Origin: Brevibacillus gelatini
GTDB lineage: Bacteria > Bacillota > Bacilli > Brevibacillales > Brevibacillaceae
Assembly (NCBI RefSeq): GCF_003710935.1
Contig: NZ_RHHS01000015.1
Location: forward strand, 1 to 64,000
Direction of reading: 5' to 3'
DNA: 64,000 nucleotides
Part shown: positions 1 through 7,824 of the stretch, one piece after another
Position numbering within the stretch: position 1 is the first letter of the stretch
How the letters are laid out: every line of letters starts with the position of its first letter
Notes under the pieces: generated by a model
Told to the model about the DNA's origin: nothing
The model's database searches: none
What the model saw: the letters and a program-made list of their open reading frames with translations, nothing else
Translations under genes and position numbers: made by a program

Positions 1-25
1 GGGTTATGGTGATGAATCAATTTTC

Positions 26-54
26 TTGAAGTAAAAAAGCGGAAGGCGTAATAT
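26..54 (+). promoter_or_regulatory. Putative sigma-A promoter of the RND operon
   Basis: A -35-like TTGAAG at 26-31 is followed after exactly 17 bases by TAATAT at 49-54, close to the TTGACA/TATAAT consensus. Transcription would start near 61, giving a leader of about 30 nt before the TTG start at 92. Bases 1-25 show no gene end or other feature that I can recognise. Confidence 0.45.
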
Positions 55-91
55 AGATGATGGAATTTATTAGCAATGAGGGGGGGATTCC

Positions 92-3000
92 TTGCGTTTT
101 TTAACGACATTTTCTCTCAGAAATTCAACCGCTATTATCATCATCAGCCTACTCGTCGTCATTAGCGGCATCGTCGCTGCCATGTCGCTCAAAGTAGAGC
201 ACATGCCTGACGTTTCCTTTCCTGTGCTTGTCGTCAGTACCGCTTACCCGGAAGCATCGCCGGAAGACGTGCTCGACGATGTAACGAAACCGCTGGAACG
301 GGAAATCGGGCAAGTGTCGGGCATTACCGCATTGGAATCGTATTCGAACAGCAACAGCTCCATGCTGAAAGTCTATTTGGAAACCGGTGCGGATGTACAG
401 GCTGCCCGAGACGAGGTGGAGCGAAAAATTTCCGGTGTCGCGCTTCCCGAAAAAGCGAGCAGGCCGCAAGTCATGGTCCAGGGCTTTAGCAGTCAGCCTG
501 TCTATTATTTGTTTGTAACAGGGCAGAACGAGGAAAGCGGGCTGGATCTGTTCGACAGCGAAGTAAGGGACACCGTGCTCAAAGAACTGGAAGGAATTGA
601 GGGCGTCGATAAAGTAGCGACAGTAGGCGGACAATTCCAGGAAATGAAAATCATGCCGAAAGCAGATGCGCTCAACTACTACGGTATCTCCCCGTTGCAA
701 TTGAAGCAGCTTTTGCTCGAGAACCATATCGCTTTGCCGATCGGCACGATCACGGAAGATGGGGAAGAACGGATTATCCGCGTAGTGAGCCGATACCGCA
801 ACGTGGAAGACATCCGCAATACCAAACTGTTCCTGTCGGGCGACCCGGAAAACGGCATTGCCTACGTCAGACTTGGCGACATCGCAGACGTCAACTTTGA
901 CCGGGCAGCGCAATCGATCAGCCGCTTCAATGGGCAAAACGGCATCAATATCAACATCTATAAGACACGGGATGCCAATGCCGTAGAAACAGGCGATGCC
1001 ATCAACGAAAAAATCGCCCATCTTCAGGAAACGTACAAACATTTGACCTTTACCACGATTTACGATTCATCCCTCGATATTAAAAACTCGATTAACGGCA
1101 TGCTCAAGGAAGGCTTGCTCGGAGCCATCATGGCTTCGCTGATTATCCTGCTGTTTTTGCGTCATGTAAAAGCTACGATGATCGTCCTCGTTTCCATCCC
1201 GACGTCGATCCTGGTGAGCCTGATCTTCATGTCCTGGATGGGCATTACGCTCAACATGATTACGCTGTTCGGAATGGCGGTCGCGGTTGGCCGGGTCGTG
1301 GATGACAGCATCGTCGTGATCGAAAATATTTTCCGCCACTTGCAGTTGAACAAGGAACGCAAGGAAAGCCTGATTCAATTTGCCACCAATGAAATGCTTC
1401 ACGCCATTACTTCATCGACTTTTACGACCACTGCCGTATTTTTGCCGATTGTCTTTGTCAGCGGGATGATCGGAGAGGTGTTCCGGCCATTCGCACTGAC
1501 GGTTGTCTGCTCGCTGTTTGCCTCTCTGCTGGTAGCCGTGACGATAGTTCCGTTGCTGGCCAAGATGATAATCCTGAAAAATCGCAATATTAAGGAATAT
1601 GAGCACGGCAAAGTGACGCACGCTTACAGAAAGCTGCTTCAATGGTCGCTGCACCACAAGCCCGCAGTCGGTCTTTTGTCTTTTGTCCTCTTGGTAGCAA
1701 GTCTGGCGCTGTTGCCGTACATGAAATTCGGGTTGCTGCCCGAGTCGGAAGCAAAGTACATATTCGCCCAAGTGACATTGCCAAAAGGAACCCAACTGAA
1801 CGTCCTCGACGATACGATTCGTCAGCTCGAAAGCAAGCTGCAAGCCCAGGCGGAAGTCGAGTCCATCCAAAGCAGCCTTGGTTCGGAAGACGGAGCGGAT
1901 ATTCGGCGGACGAACGAAGCTGTCCTGCTGATAAAAACAGGGGAAGATACAGACCTCGACCAAACGATCAAAAAATTTGAGGAAATCATCAAACCGTCGA
2001 TCCCGCTTGGCTCGGAAATGGTTCTGAGCAAGCCAGGCAGCAACGAGAGCAATCAGTTCAAAGTAGTCCTGCACGGGCCTGATCTCGAACGGCTGAAAGA
2101 AGCGCGCGACATCGTCAAGGCGAAGCTGAAAGAAAGCCCTCTTTTGACCAACGTGCGCGACAATTTGAACGACATCAACGAGGAAGTCGTCATCAAGGTC
2201 GACCGGGACGAGGCGGCAGAGCTGGGAATATCGCCGGTGCAGGTTGCCCAGGAAGTGAACCTGCTCGTCTCGGATACGAAAATCGGCAAAATCAGGATCA
2301 ACGACAAAGATTACGATCTGTTTTTCGGGCTGAGCGAAGACCGCGAAAAATCGCTGGAGGAACTGAAAAACATTTACATTCAGACACCAGGCAAGCAACA
2401 GGTGCGACTGCTGGACTTCGCCGAGATCGACCAGGAAAAAGTACAGTCGCAAATCAACCGCAAGGACGAAAAGCAATTCGTGCAAATTACGGCGGATATT
2501 GTGAGCGACAACAAAGGGGGAGCGAGCAACTTCCTGTTTGCGCTTCTGCAAGCAGAAGAGCTGCCGAACGGCGTCACGCTGTCCTCCGAAGGGGTCGCAA
2601 GCGACATGGAAAAAAGCTTCCAGGACATGCTCCTCGCTATCGGGGCCGCGATTTTCATCGTCTACATTGTCATGCTCATCTCGTTTGGCAATGCTACGGC
2701 ACCACTTGCGATTCTCTTGTCCTTGCCGCTCGCTGTGATCGGCGGCCTGTTTGGGCTGTTTTTGACGGGCTCCGTACTTGATGTGACCGCCCTCATCGGC
2801 TTTTTGATGCTTGTCGGCATCGTCGTGACGAACGCAATCGTGTATGTGGACAATATCCAGCAGCGGAGACTCGCGGGGGCTTCCATGCGCGAGGCTGTCG
2901 TCGAAGCGGGCATTACCCGTATGCGCCCGATTATCATGACGGCAGTAGCGACGGTTTGCGCACTCCTGCCGCTTTGTCTTGGCTTTTCCGAAGGGGCCTT

Positions 3001-3211
3001 GATGACGAAAAGTCTGGCGATTGTCGTCATTGGCGGACTGATTACGTCGACGGTCCTGACCTTGATCGTGGTGCCGATCGGGTATGAGCTGCTGTATCGG
3101 ATCAAGAAAGAGTTTTTCACTCCGGATACCGAGGAACAGGAGAGGGAGCCAGGCGAGGACATGTTTATTTCCGTGCTGAGAAGTTTGCGCGACATGAAAA
3201 AGTCTGGGTAG
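92..3211 (+). CDS. RND-family efflux transporter permease (AcrB/SwrC-like)
   Basis: This 1039-residue protein is a full-length resistance-nodulation-division pump, a proton-driven exporter in the cytoplasmic membrane. A first membrane helix lies at about residues 12-32, a long extracytoplasmic loop follows, and a second cluster of helices begins near 340. The charged pair D404-D405 in GRVVDDSIVV matches the proton-relay aspartates of helix 4 in the family. The second half repeats the layout, with GIVVTNAIVYVD in a late helix. The start is TTG at 92, preceded by a G7 Shine-Dalgarno tract (80-86) five bases upstream. The gene is first in an operon with a membrane-fusion lipoprotein (24 nt gap), a thioesterase and an aldo/keto reductase. 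In Bacillus subtilis the related pump SwrC/YerP protects against self-made surfactin, so export of, or protection from, gramicidin is a reasonable inference here. The substrate itself is not visible in the sequence. Confidence 0.9.
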   Translation: MRFLTTFSLRNSTAIIIISLLVVISGIVAAMSLKVEHMPDVSFPVLVVSTAYPEASPEDVLDDVTKPLEREIGQVSGITALESYSNSNSSMLKVYLETGADVQAARDEVERKISGVALPEKASRPQVMVQGFSSQPVYYLFVTGQNEESGLDLFDSEVRDTVLKELEGIEGVDKVATVGGQFQEMKIMPKADALNYYGISPLQLKQLLLENHIALPIGTITEDGEERIIRVVSRYRNVEDIRNTKLFLSGDPENGIAYVRLGDIADVNFDRAAQSISRFNGQNGININIYKTRDANAVETGDAINEKIAHLQETYKHLTFTTIYDSSLDIKNSINGMLKEGLLGAIMASLIILLFLRHVKATMIVLVSIPTSILVSLIFMSWMGITLNMITLFGMAVAVGRVVDDSIVVIENIFRHLQLNKERKESLIQFATNEMLHAITSSTFTTTAVFLPIVFVSGMIGEVFRPFALTVVCSLFASLLVAVTIVPLLAKMIILKNRNIKEYEHGKVTHAYRKLLQWSLHHKPAVGLLSFVLLVASLALLPYMKFGLLPESEAKYIFAQVTLPKGTQLNVLDDTIRQLESKLQAQAEVESIQSSLGSEDGADIRRTNEAVLLIKTGEDTDLDQTIKKFEEIIKPSIPLGSEMVLSKPGSNESNQFKVVLHGPDLERLKEARDIVKAKLKESPLLTNVRDNLNDINEEVVIKVDRDEAAELGISPVQVAQEVNLLVSDTKIGKIRINDKDYDLFFGLSEDREKSLEELKNIYIQTPGKQQVRLLDFAEIDQEKVQSQINRKDEKQFVQITADIVSDNKGGASNFLFALLQAEELPNGVTLSSEGVASDMEKSFQDMLLAIGAAIFIVYIVMLISFGNATAPLAILLSLPLAVIGGLFGLFLTGSVLDVTALIGFLMLVGIVVTNAIVYVDNIQQRRLAGASMREAVVEAGITRMRPIIMTAVATVCALLPLCLGFSEGALMTKSLAIVVIGGLITSTVLTLIVVPIGYELLYRIKKEFFTPDTEEQEREPGEDMFISVLRSLRDMKKSG

Positions 3212-3235
3212 GCAGAAGAGAGGGGCTTTTCAGAG

Positions 3236-4570
3236 ATGAAGAGGAAGAAGCTAATCAACGTAGGTGTGAGTTGCCTCTTGGGCGCGACGATCATCGCGGG
3301 ATGCAATTCACAAGCGACGGAAAACAAAAACGCCAACGGCGGACAAGCTCAGCTCGAAAAGCAGTCCGGCACGGAGGTGGAGCTGATTAAAGTCGAGAAC
3401 GCCATCGACGTCCAGGTAGCGGAAGTGACAGAGGGAGAGCTTCAGGAGTCGGATCGGCTGCTGGCAGAAGTATTTGCCAATACCGATGTCAGCATCGTTG
3501 GCAAGACAGGCGGGACCGTCTCGCAAATTCTCGTGAAAAAGGGCGACCCCGTGAAAAAGGGACAAGTCATCGCAAAGCTGGATCAGACGGAGGCGATGCT
3601 GAGACTGCAGCAAGCAGAAGCAACACTGGCGGTCGCCAAGGCAAATCTGGAGCATACAAGCAGAGTGGGAACTTCCCAGCAGTTGGCGGAAAACCAGTTG
3701 AAGCTGGCAGAGCAAGCCTACAAGCACACGGAGAGCGTGATTGCCCAAGGCATGCAACTGGCGCAAGCAAACTACGACCGCGCCAAAAAACTGTACGAGC
3801 AGCATGCCTTGTCCAAAGGCGAGCTGGAAAATGCCGAGAATGCCTATCTGCAAGCGAAAAACCAGTACCAAAGCCAGCTCGATCAGGCGAAAACCGCTTT
3901 GAACAACGCCCGGACACAAGTGAACCAGGCTGATAAAAATGGACGGATCACGCAAGCCAATATCCAGCAGGGGCAAGCCGAAGTGAACATTTCCCGAAAC
4001 GCCTTGGACAACACGCTGATAAAAGCAACGGTAGACGGCATAGTCACCGAAATTCTGGTTCAGGAGGGAGATACGATCACCGCGCAAAAGCCTGTTGCGA
4101 CGATCATTAACCTCGACCCGGTCATTGTGAAGGCAAACGTTTCGGAAAAAGTGTTGCCAGCCTTGCCAAAAGGCACACAGCTTGACGTACAAATCCCGTC
4201 CCTTGGAATCAAGGCCAAGGGCACGGTTTCCTTCGTCGGACTAAGTGCTTCTGGCCAGTCCAGGCTGTTCCCCGTCGAAATCGAGGTGCCCAATCCGAAA
4301 GGAACGATTTTGCCCGGGATGAAGGCAGAAGTGTCCTCCCAAAAAGGACAGGCTGGCATTCTCGTGCCAACCGACGCCATTTTGGAGCGCAATGGAAAAT
4401 CAGTCGTCTACGTCGTAAACGATGAGAGAGTGGCAGAAAAAGAAATCGCGATCACCCTGAAAGGAACGGAGAGGACGCTGATCGAGTCAGGTGTGAAGAA
4501 AGGTGACAAGGTCGTCATCAAAGGACAATCCCAGTTGAAAGACGGGGCAAAAATCAACATCGTTCCATAA
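3236..4570 (+). CDS. RND efflux membrane-fusion/adaptor lipoprotein (HlyD/AcrA-like)
   Basis: A 444-residue adaptor subunit for the upstream RND pump. It begins with a lipoprotein signal peptide: basic MKRKK, a hydrophobic core and the lipobox I20-A21-G22-C23, so the mature protein should be anchored on the outer face of the membrane through Cys23. A biotinyl/lipoyl-like half follows at about 75-110 (ILVKKGDPVKKGQVIAKLD), then a Gln/Ala/Lys-rich alpha-helical hairpin at about 113-245 of coiled-coil character, then the second lipoyl half and a beta-barrel (DGIVTEILVQEGDTI onward). The ATG at 3236 follows a purine-rich AGAAGAGAGGGG site. The stop codon TAA (4568-4570) abuts the next gene's leader, consistent with one transcript. 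In Gram-positive bacteria there is no outer-membrane partner, so the complex would be bipartite. Confidence 0.88.
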   Translation: MKRKKLINVGVSCLLGATIIAGCNSQATENKNANGGQAQLEKQSGTEVELIKVENAIDVQVAEVTEGELQESDRLLAEVFANTDVSIVGKTGGTVSQILVKKGDPVKKGQVIAKLDQTEAMLRLQQAEATLAVAKANLEHTSRVGTSQQLAENQLKLAEQAYKHTESVIAQGMQLAQANYDRAKKLYEQHALSKGELENAENAYLQAKNQYQSQLDQAKTALNNARTQVNQADKNGRITQANIQQGQAEVNISRNALDNTLIKATVDGIVTEILVQEGDTITAQKPVATIINLDPVIVKANVSEKVLPALPKGTQLDVQIPSLGIKAKGTVSFVGLSASGQSRLFPVEIEVPNPKGTILPGMKAEVSSQKGQAGILVPTDAILERNGKSVVYVVNDERVAEKEIAITLKGTERTLIESGVKKGDKVVIKGQSQLKDGAKINIVP

Positions 4571-4576
4571 TGAGGC

Positions 4577-4583
4577 AAGGAGG
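4577..4583 (+). promoter_or_regulatory. Ribosome binding site that fixes the thioesterase start
   Basis: AAGGAGG, a near-perfect Shine-Dalgarno sequence, sits 7 nt upstream of the ATG at 4591. An in-frame ATG at 4570 that overlaps the previous stop codon lies upstream of this site and has no comparable signal, so 4591 is the better start. Confidence 0.75.
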
Positions 4584-4590
4584 ATACCTG

Positions 4591-5382
4591 ATGCAAAAAA
4601 CAAACGTTTCCCAAACCCGCTGGCTGTTCTCGCCGCAACTGGCGCCGGAGGCAGAGCTTCTTTTGTTCTGCTTCCACTATGCGGGTGGACACGCGGGCAT
4701 TTACCGGGACTGGCAGAAAAAGCTGCCCGTTCAGATCGGCGTTTGTCCGGTGCAACTGCCTGGCAGAAGCAACCGTTTTACCGAGCCGTTCCATACGGAT
4801 TTGTCTGTGCTGATCCGTGAGCTGGCAGAAGCGCTCTTGCCTTATCTGAATCGGCCGTTTGCCCTTTTTGGGCATAGCATGGGGGCTTTGCTCAGCTTCG
4901 AGCTGGCCAGATATTTGCGCAAACATTACGGCATCAAGCCCTTGCATTTGTTTGCCGCCGGACATCATGCCCCGCATTTGCCTGATCCCGGCGAAGCGAT
5001 TCACCATCTGCCGGACCCGGAGTTTTTGCAGGGACTGAGAACGCTGAACGGTACGCCGCAGGAACTTTTTGACCAAGCAGAAAACGAAGAGATTTTGCAA
5101 ATGCTCTTGCCGATGCTTCGCGCGGATTTCACGATCTGCGAAACGTACCAGTACGAGGATGAAGAGCCGTTGGAGTGCGGATTGACCGCGATTGGCGGCC
5201 GGCAGGACCCGGATGTGACCGTGGAGCACATGGAAGCCTGGAAAAAGCACACCCGCGCTTCCTTCCACATGCACATGCTGCAAGGCGACCACTTTTTTAT
5301 CCATTCGGAGCAAAAAGAGCTTCTGTCGATTGTGGAATCAACACTGCAAAGCTATCTTGTCGGAAACAGGGGGATAGGATGA
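4591..5382 (+). CDS. lgrE: Type II thioesterase (alpha/beta hydrolase); family often labelled LgrE
   Basis: This 263-residue protein is a stand-alone type II thioesterase. Such enzymes hydrolyse wrong or stalled acyl groups from the phosphopantetheine arms of NRPS carrier domains. The fold signature is clear: LFCFHYAGG near residue 26, the nucleophile elbow GHSMG with Ser96, a likely Asp206 in the GRQDPDV segment, and His234 in GDHFFIH. It lies 20 nt behind the adaptor gene, and its stop overlaps the start of the aldo/keto reductase (ATGA), so the two are translationally coupled. From memory, the database entry 'linear gramicidin dehydrogenase LgrE' belongs to this thioesterase family, which is why I give the symbol. 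Nothing in the sequence suggests a reductase: there is no Rossmann nucleotide-binding motif. I am sure of the thioesterase family and less sure of the symbol. Confidence 0.88.
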   Translation: MQKTNVSQTRWLFSPQLAPEAELLLFCFHYAGGHAGIYRDWQKKLPVQIGVCPVQLPGRSNRFTEPFHTDLSVLIRELAEALLPYLNRPFALFGHSMGALLSFELARYLRKHYGIKPLHLFAAGHHAPHLPDPGEAIHHLPDPEFLQGLRTLNGTPQELFDQAENEEILQMLLPMLRADFTICETYQYEDEEPLECGLTAIGGRQDPDVTVEHMEAWKKHTRASFHMHMLQGDHFFIHSEQKELLSIVESTLQSYLVGNRGIG

Positions 5383-6929
5383 TTACAGGAAAAGCGACGC
5401 TGGAAGGGACACAGCGGCTGGCACAGGCCAATCCGCATCTTGCATACAGGCAGTTTGGCGGCTTTGATGTTTGGATCAGTCAGGTCGGCTTCGGAACATA
5501 CCGGATTGATGAGCAGGATGAACAGTACCAGCACGCCTTGCGCAAAGCGCTGCTCGAAGGGATTAACCTGATCGACACCAGCAGCATGTACGCAAACGGC
5601 AGTGCGGAAAAAGTCATCGGCCATGTCTTGAAGCAGCTTGTCGACGAAGAAAAAATCAGGCGGGAAGAGCTTGTCATCGTCTCCAAGGCGGGCATTGTCG
5701 TCGGGGAGGACTCCGAAGAGACGATGAAGCGGACGGCCGCAGGCAAGCCGTATCAGGACTTCACGACGGTCCATGAAGGGATGTCGATTTGCATCCATCC
5801 GGAGTATCTCCAGGATCAGCTCACGCGCAGCCTGCAGCGCTTGCAGCTGGAACAGATTGATTGCTACATGCTGCACAATCCGGAATGGTATTTGTTATGG
5901 GCCAAAATGAACAAGATCAAGCAGCAGGAAGCGTACGAAGAACTGCTGGAGCGGATCGAGAAAGCTTTTTTGCACCTGGAAAAAGAAGTCGAGGCTGGGC
6001 GTATCCAATGCTACGGAGTCAGCGCCAACTCGTTTGGCAGCAATCCCAAGGAGTTTGACTTTATTGCGCTGGATACCCTTTGGGAGATGGCGGAAAAAAT
6101 CAGCCCAGATCACCATTTTCGCGTGATCCAGTTTCCGATGAACATGTACGAGTCAGGCCCTTTGCTGGAAAAAAACCATGGGCACGGCCTGAGTGCATTG
6201 CGCTTTGCCAAGGAAAAAGGGCTGGGCGTGATGACCAACCGGACGCTGGATGTGACAGCGAAGGAAAAAATTTTCCGCCTGACAGACATCCGTATGGAAC
6301 CTGAAACAGTGATTGACGAGAAGGAAGCGACCCAAAAGATCAAAGCCTGCCTCGATCGCATCGATGAAGTGGAGGATCAGATCGTCGACCATATTTTGCC
6401 TGCGTTGAAGCTGGAGAGGGACGAGGTAAAGGAGCTCAAGAAAAAGGTAACGGCGGGCGCGATGCTCCGCAAATATTGGAAAAAGCTGTACTCTTCGGCA
6501 AACGTGCACAATGTGCAAAGCCTGCTGTTTGAGCCGGTCATCACCGATCTTCGCAAGTCGATCGCAAAGCATGGAGAAATGGACGGCCAGACGCTGGAAT
6601 GGCTGGATACGTACAAGGAAACTCTCACCCAAGCAACAGATGCCTTGAAAAGCTACTACACGCCCAAAGACTACCAGCGGGCGCAAGCGATTAAAAAAGA
6701 GCTGTCGCGGGTGCGCCCGCATTTGATGGCGACAGACACATTGAGCCAGGCTGCCATCCGCACGATGCGGGCAACGCCAGACGTGCACGGCATTCTCGTC
6801 GGCATGCGGCGGGAGCACTATGTCGATGATGTGCTCGCGGAATTGCAGCGACCTTTGGATGCGCAGTTGCAGGAAGAAGACTGGCAAACGATTACCCAGA
6901 CGCTTAAAGCGGTCATTGGCGCACGCTAA
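5379..6929 (+). CDS. Long aldo/keto reductase, candidate for the terminal aldehyde reduction
   Basis: A 516-residue aldo/keto reductase. The catalytic tetrad is intact by eye: D66 and Y71 in IDTSSMYANGSAE, K103 in IVSKAG and H166 in CYMLHNPEW. The C-terminal family motif HGILVGMR with the following helix is near residue 473. The family reduces aldehydes or ketones with NADPH in the cytoplasm. It is about 190 residues longer than a typical member; much of the excess is a charged helical stretch at about 305-450 between the barrel and the C-terminal motif. The chosen ATG at 5379 overlaps the thioesterase stop and is preceded by AGGGGGAT; an upstream in-frame extension would run through the thioesterase gene and was not used. 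Gramicidin ends in ethanolamine, made from terminal Gly16 by two two-electron reductions. The LgrD reductase domain gives the aldehyde, and this gene is the most natural candidate in the window for the second step. That role is inference. Confidence 0.85.
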   Translation: MITGKATLEGTQRLAQANPHLAYRQFGGFDVWISQVGFGTYRIDEQDEQYQHALRKALLEGINLIDTSSMYANGSAEKVIGHVLKQLVDEEKIRREELVIVSKAGIVVGEDSEETMKRTAAGKPYQDFTTVHEGMSICIHPEYLQDQLTRSLQRLQLEQIDCYMLHNPEWYLLWAKMNKIKQQEAYEELLERIEKAFLHLEKEVEAGRIQCYGVSANSFGSNPKEFDFIALDTLWEMAEKISPDHHFRVIQFPMNMYESGPLLEKNHGHGLSALRFAKEKGLGVMTNRTLDVTAKEKIFRLTDIRMEPETVIDEKEATQKIKACLDRIDEVEDQIVDHILPALKLERDEVKELKKKVTAGAMLRKYWKKLYSSANVHNVQSLLFEPVITDLRKSIAKHGEMDGQTLEWLDTYKETLTQATDALKSYYTPKDYQRAQAIKKELSRVRPHLMATDTLSQAAIRTMRATPDVHGILVGMRREHYVDDVLAELQRPLDAQLQEEDWQTITQTLKAVIGAR

Positions 6930-6933
6930 AACG

Positions 6934-6966
6934 AAGGGAGCCGCCTGCGGGCCGTTCCCTTTTTTT
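6934..6966 (+). terminator. Rho-independent terminator of the RND-thioesterase-reductase operon
   Basis: AAGGGA (6934-6939) pairs with TCCCTT (6956-6961) around a GC-rich inner region, followed by a T7 tract (6960-6966). It starts five bases after the reductase stop codon. Confidence 0.7.
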
Positions 6967-6990
6967 CTCGGAATGGAAAGAGTGGGCAAG

Positions 6991-7044
6991 GCAAAAGAAA
7001 ACCACCGCATAAATCGCGCACGTCAACGATTTCATGCGGTGGTT
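6991..7044 (-). terminator. Rho-independent terminator of the ABC transporter genes
   Basis: On the minus strand a long hairpin (AACCACCGCAT paired with ATGCGGTGGTT, extended by GAAATCG/CGATTT with one bulged base; 7000-7044) is followed by a T-rich run (complement of 6991-6999). It lies 15 nt after the permease stop codon and keeps the convergent operons apart. Confidence 0.8.
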
Positions 7045-7058
7045 GTTTCATTCATTCG

Positions 7059-7823
7059 TTATTTCCACTTGCTGATAATGTGCTCGCGATCAAACAGCTT
7101 CACACTGATCTGGAACGTAATCAGGGAGACAACCGCACATACGGTCACCAGGCCGAGATAGATCAGCGGATTGCTCATCATCGAGAGGAAAATCACCTGA
7201 CTGATGGCAAGTCCGATGATCGGCAATACGAGCAAGGCGCCGAATTGCTGCGCGGCGGCGACGTTGTCCACTTTGGAGGAAACGACAACGCTCAGCGACA
7301 GGCTGATGATCGAGATAAATGGGACGAGCAGGATCATCGCGAGGATGAACACAATGGAAAAATGGGAGCTGGCATTTTCAAAGCTGGCGAAGATAAAACC
7401 CAAAAAGATAAGCTGGATCACCCAGGTCAGGGCGATGGACGGCAAGGAGAAAGCAAGAATTTTCCCCAGCAAAAACTCTCGGGTGGAAATGGGAGTGACC
7501 AGCACGCTTTCCAGCGTTCCTGTAATTTTTTCCGTGATGATGCTCGAAGTGGCAAAAGTGAGCGGGATCATCGCCGGGACGATCAGAAACAGAAGGAAAT
7601 AGAAGCGGGCAATGGCAATCGTACCGTCCTCTCCGGCCACGTTGAGCAGCGGATTGGTCAATTTCATCAAGGTCAGGACAAACTCCATCTTGCCGTTTTG
7701 CGCAAAAACCGTCGTTATCAAGGCCATAATCAAGATCACGAATGGCGCGGCAAGATTCGTAATCAGCACAGAGCGGTTGGCAAAAAGCTCTTTCCACTCT
7801 CGAATGATGACAAATGTCGGCAT
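7059..7823 (-). CDS. ABC-2 type transporter permease
   Basis: A 254-residue integral membrane protein with about six hydrophobic segments, the first near residues 19-42, others around 60-85, 105-130, 140-175, 185-205 and 215-240. This is the usual layout of ABC-2 permeases in NatB-like and drug- or peptide-export systems. The motif SSIITEKITGTLESVLVTP with a nearby cytoplasmic loop is typical of the family. It directly follows the ATPase gene (one base between that stop and this ATG), and its Shine-Dalgarno AAGGAGG lies within the last codons of the ATPase, so the two are translationally coupled. The divergent position next to lgrA makes export or self-resistance plausible; the substrate is unknown. 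Confidence 0.85.
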   Translation of the reverse strand: MPTFVIIREWKELFANRSVLITNLAAPFVILIMALITTVFAQNGKMEFVLTLMKLTNPLLNVAGEDGTIAIARFYFLLFLIVPAMIPLTFATSSIITEKITGTLESVLVTPISTREFLLGKILAFSLPSIALTWVIQLIFLGFIFASFENASSHFSIVFILAMILLVPFISIISLSLSVVVSSKVDNVAAAQQFGALLVLPIIGLAISQVIFLSMMSNPLIYLGLVTVCAVVSLITFQISVKLFDREHIISKWK

Positions 7824-7824
7824 A

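Noticed and set aside
4570-4590. Upstream ATG for the thioesterase
   Set aside because: The strong AAGGAGG lies downstream of it and is ideally spaced for the ATG at 4591.
5175-5378. N-terminal extension of the aldo/keto reductase frame
   Set aside because: It runs inside the thioesterase gene in another frame. The ATG at 5379 has a ribosome binding site and gives the normal family start.
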